From Thermoplasmatota archaeon (GTDB lineage Archaea > Thermoplasmatota > Penumbrarchaeia > Penumbrarchaeales > Penumbrarchaeaceae), in contig JAUVCY010000069.1 of assembly GCA_030595585.1 (NCBI GenBank), positions 1 through 8,090 of the forward strand: a DNA stretch of 8,090 bases. The letters are read 5' to 3'. The translations under genes and the position numbers were made by a program. Below, in pieces: positions 5,930-8,090 of the stretch. Below the pieces are notes generated by a model. The model made no database searches and was not told the origin of the DNA. It worked only from the letters and a program-made list of their open reading frames with translations. Positions within the stretch are counted from its first letter, which is position 1; each line of letters begins with the position of its first letter.

Positions 5930-7066
5930 TTGGAATCGTTCTCCAGAAGGGGAGAGGAGAGGCTTTCCCGCATAGAGGATGACCTGTTGAAGCTCCGATG
6001 GAACCCGCGATTCCAGCTGTCCCACGACGAGGAGGACAACGTCTGCGACCTGGTCCTGTCCGGCGGGGGAGCAAAAGGAGTGGCCCACCTTGGAGCCCTG
6101 TGGGCCCTGGATCAGCTCGATATCAAATACAAACGGCTTGCTGGCAACTCCGCAGGGGCCATTCTGGCGGCGCTCGTTGCTGCAGGATATGACATCTACG
6201 AGATCGTTGAGGAGCTCTTCAACCTGGACTTCATGGAGTTTCGGGACGGGAACTGGGACAAACGGCTCCCCCGTCTTGCCCTGATCGTTGCGGTCTCGAT
6301 GTCATACGGGATGTACGAGGGGTACAAGCTCCAGGTCTGGGTGGAGAAGATGCTCTCCGAGAGGAACGCCTCCACCTTTGGAAAGCTCCCCCGGAATGGT
6401 GTGGGGATGCTGGCACCGCTCAACAACAGGGACGGCCCCAGGCTTGAGATCCTGGCCTCCGACATCACCCACGCCACGGAGCTCCGCATGCCCGAGGACC
6501 TCAAACTGGACAGATATGGAAGGCTGCGCCCCCACAGCTTCCCGGTGGCAGCTGCGGTCAGGATGTCCGTATCCGTTCCCTTCTTCTTTCAGCCGTATAA
6601 ACTTAACAATGCGATGATCGTGGATGGGGCGTTCGCTGCCAATCTCCCACTGGAGATCTTCGATCGGGATAACGTGAAGAAGGTGAGGTGGCCCACCCTG
6701 GGGATCAACCTGACCTCGTCCCCCTCTCCCAGCCACGATACGAAGGACCTGTTCCATTTCGGACTGGCCATATTCGACACGATGAGGCACGGCCAGAGCT
6801 CCATGTCCCTCATGAACTACCCCACGAGAAAGAGCCGCCTGGTGGACATTCCAACAGGCGACATCAAAACGCTCGATTTCGGCATTACGAAGGCGAAGAA
6901 GGAGATGCTCTTCATCCACGGGGCCCGGGAGGTGCTGGAGACCCTTAACGGGAAAAAAGGCAAGGGGCTGAGGAAGGTGTGGAACTTCAACAGGTATCTG
7001 AAACTACGTAAGAGGTGGAGCTTCCCGGGGCCGGATGAGGATTACTTCGACGAGGGGCTGGAGTGA
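5930..7066 (+). CDS. Patatin-like phospholipase
   Basis: The 378-residue protein, started from TTG at 5930, is a patatin-like acyl hydrolase with a Ser-Asp dyad. The oxyanion-hole motif GGGAKG is at 45-50, the nucleophile elbow GNSAG at 72-76 (Ser74), and the catalytic Asp in VDGA at 231-234 (Asp232). The order, the spacing and the flanking signatures (LVLSGGGAKGVAHLGAL, VSVPFFFQP, GAFAANLP) are typical, so the enzyme is expected to be active on acyl ester bonds. The N-terminal 35 residues are charged and helical. The C-terminal 40 residues, KKGKGLRKVWNFNRYLKLRKR, are strongly basic and could touch phosphate groups of lipids or nucleic acid. There is no signal peptide, so it acts inside the cell. 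It follows the 283-aa gene by 19 nt and its end overlaps the convergent surface-protein gene by 25 bp. A start at TTG 5921 (381 residues) is possible. Physiological substrate unknown. Confidence 0.9.
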   Translation: MESFSRRGEERLSRIEDDLLKLRWNPRFQLSHDEEDNVCDLVLSGGGAKGVAHLGALWALDQLDIKYKRLAGNSAGAILAALVAAGYDIYEIVEELFNLDFMEFRDGNWDKRLPRLALIVAVSMSYGMYEGYKLQVWVEKMLSERNASTFGKLPRNGVGMLAPLNNRDGPRLEILASDITHATELRMPEDLKLDRYGRLRPHSFPVAAAVRMSVSVPFFFQPYKLNNAMIVDGAFAANLPLEIFDRDNVKKVRWPTLGINLTSSPSPSHDTKDLFHFGLAIFDTMRHGQSSMSLMNYPTRKSRLVDIPTGDIKTLDFGITKAKKEMLFIHGAREVLETLNGKKGKGLRKVWNFNRYLKLRKRWSFPGPDEDYFDEGLE

Positions 7067-8090
7067 CCTGCTGAAGGCCTCTCCGGGGGCTGCGGAGGGG
7101 GTTGATATGTCTGATCGGGCCCTATGGAGCCCGCGGGCCTCACCGCAGGCGGCGTAGTTGGTTGGGCCGTTGCTGGTTCGATCGGCGCATCCGTTTTCCC
7201 GGGTGCCCCGGCCGGTTCCAGCTGTGATACCACGGTTTGAGGGGGGAGGGGTGGTTTTGGAGGTTGATGGTGTGGATGGGGCAGGTGCGGATGCGGCATA
7301 TGGGGATGGGGTAAGTGAGGATGCGGCATATGGGGGTGGGGGAAGTGGAGCCTGTGCGGTTTCGAATGCCTATGCTTGTATATCGCAATGAGGGCTATCG
7401 CCCCGATGGAGACGACGACCACCAGTATCAGGACCATTAGCAGAAGGGCGATATCCTGTCCACCTGAAAGCGAGACGGGATACTCCATTACCTCGCTCTC
7501 GTGACCAGCCTCATCCTTGACCTTGACCTCCACCGTGTAATCCCCTTTGTCCAGGTATTCATGCTGTATCAGCGGCGTATTAACCCATCCGGAATCGGTT
7601 CCGTCGCCGAAGTCCATGAAGTAGTACATCACCGCCACACCATCGGTGGATCCCGACAGGTTGAAGTTTACCCAGTTATCGTTCGTCCGATAGGTCATCG
7701 CCGCCTCGGGGGCCGTAGCGTCCACATTGACGGTAATGGACCTCTCGGGCTCCCTGTTGCCCGCATCGTCCATGCAGTAGAATGTCAGTGTGAACATGCC
7801 CTCGCCCTCGGGTGGGAACAGGGCACCCATGTATCGTTCGTATACCCTGTCGTTCCAGCTGTAGTATATCGTCGCCCCCGGCTCACCCGTGAGCGTTATC
7901 GTGGGCACCTCCTTGTACCATCCGTTGCCCATAAGGGCGTCAACCTTGTACTGGGTGTTCTCGATCTCCGTGTCCACCTTGAACTCCAACCTGATCTCGG
8001 GACACCTGTTGCCCGCATCGTCAACTGCGTAGATCAGAAGCGTTGTCTTTCCTTCCGGCAGCACGATAGAGGAGATGTAGGTCATCCACT
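7042..8090 (-). CDS. Membrane-anchored surface protein: Ig-like repeats, PKD domain, His/Pro-rich tail (N-terminus outside window)
   Basis: The minus-strand frame is open from the window edge (8090) to TAA at 7042-7044, so the 5' part is missing; the first ATG seen, at 8085, lies inside a repeat and is not a likely start. Numbering from that Met: two Ig-like modules of the type seen in Chb/Hex C-terminal-like repeats (about 1-40 and 50-125), each with DDAGNR and a strand ending VD; a PKD domain (about 128-206) with MDFGDG (157-162), HEY and VEVKVKDEAGH; one transmembrane helix (about 211-236); then a cytoplasmic tail. The tail begins KHRHSKPHR, continues as repeats of PHPHMPHPHL with 15 His between residues 238 and 273, and ends as a 70-residue Pro-rich segment. 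Topology should be extracellular N-terminus, cytoplasmic C-terminus. The role is unknown; a surface sensor, adhesin or envelope scaffold would fit. The His-rich part might bind metal. Confidence 0.88.
   Translation of the reverse strand, partial: WMTYISSIVLPEGKTTLLIYAVDDAGNRCPEIRLEFKVDTEIENTQYKVDALMGNGWYKEVPTITLTGEPGATIYYSWNDRVYERYMGALFPPEGEGMFTLTFYCMDDAGNREPERSITVNVDATAPEAAMTYRTNDNWVNFNLSGSTDGVAVMYYFMDFGDGTDSGWVNTPLIQHEYLDKGDYTVEVKVKDEAGHESEVMEYPVSLSGGQDIALLLMVLILVVVVSIGAIALIAIYKHRHSKPHRLHFPHPHMPHPHLPHPHMPHPHLPHPHHQPPKPPLPPQTVVSQLEPAGAPGKTDAPIEPATAQPTTPPAVRPAGSIGPDQTYQPPPQPPERPSAGHSSPSSK
7285..7344 (-). repeat. 30-bp tandem repeat encoding His-Pro decapeptides
   Basis: Positions 7285-7314 and 7315-7344 match at 27 of 30 bases. 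Each unit encodes ten residues of the form PHPHMPHPHL in the cytoplasmic tail of the surface protein. The near identity at DNA level, including third codon positions, points to a recent tandem duplication. On the plus strand it carries G-tracts at 7302-7305, 7308-7311, 7332-7336 and 7338-7342. Confidence 0.8.

Noticed and set aside
6302..6919. Minus-strand open frame of 205 codons inside the patatin gene
   Set aside because: The plus strand here encodes the patatin with all catalytic motifs; the reverse frame has no family resemblance.
5059..7066. CBASS-type defence operon (cyclase plus patatin effector)
   Set aside because: The 283-aa partner lacks the GS-x-DxD-type nucleotidyltransferase motif; the GSQEDG near its C-terminus sits in the wrong context. 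No ubiquitin-like or HORMA-type gene is adjacent.

Overview
The window looks archaeal, most likely from an uncultured member of the Thermoplasmata or another euryarchaeal-type lineage. This is an inference from four things. Promoters are of the BRE plus TATA type, and one gene appears leaderless. Arginine is mostly AGG and isoleucine is often ATA. Two large PKD and Ig-like surface proteins have an outside-in architecture. There is also an archaeal-looking metallo-beta-lactamase-fold protein and a tandem TFIIB-type zinc ribbon protein. No rRNA or other taxonomic marker is present, so the assignment is tentative.

Layout. (1) Positions 1-3392, minus strand: the first 1130 codons of a very large secreted surface protein, with signal peptide, two PPC-like regions, tandem Ig/cadherin-like modules and a PKD domain; its C-terminus lies outside the window. 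(2) Positions 3393-3634: divergent promoter region. (3) 3635-4441, plus: MBL-fold metallohydrolase with all expected metal ligands. (4) 4450-4809, minus: 119-residue protein with two zinc ribbons, convergent with the MBL gene 8 bp away. (5) 4810-5058: an unusually dense regulatory region with four copies of the half-site CCYMACTTTGACA in two inverted pairs, TATA-like sequences between the arms, a hairpin followed by six Ts, and a long imperfect stem-loop. (6) 5059-5910 and 5930-7066, plus: a two-gene unit of an unrecognised 283-residue protein (possible nuclease-like N-half, AbrB/B3-like C-terminal domain) and a patatin-like phospholipase that starts at TTG. (7) 7042-8090, minus: the C-terminal part of a membrane-anchored surface protein with Ig-like repeats, PKD domain, one transmembrane helix and a His/Pro-repeat cytoplasmic tail; its 3' end overlaps the patatin gene by 25 bp.

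The two flanking genes belong to the cell envelope and the four between them appear cytoplasmic. The most notable parts are the operator array in front of the zinc-ribbon gene and the 283-aa/patatin pair, and the pairing itself. A patatin normally cleaves acyl esters, which are not the main linkage in archaeal membrane lipids, so its substrate and its link to the unknown partner are open questions. No CRISPR array, insertion sequence, tRNA or rRNA was seen, and no stretch longer than 300 bases lacks a gene.
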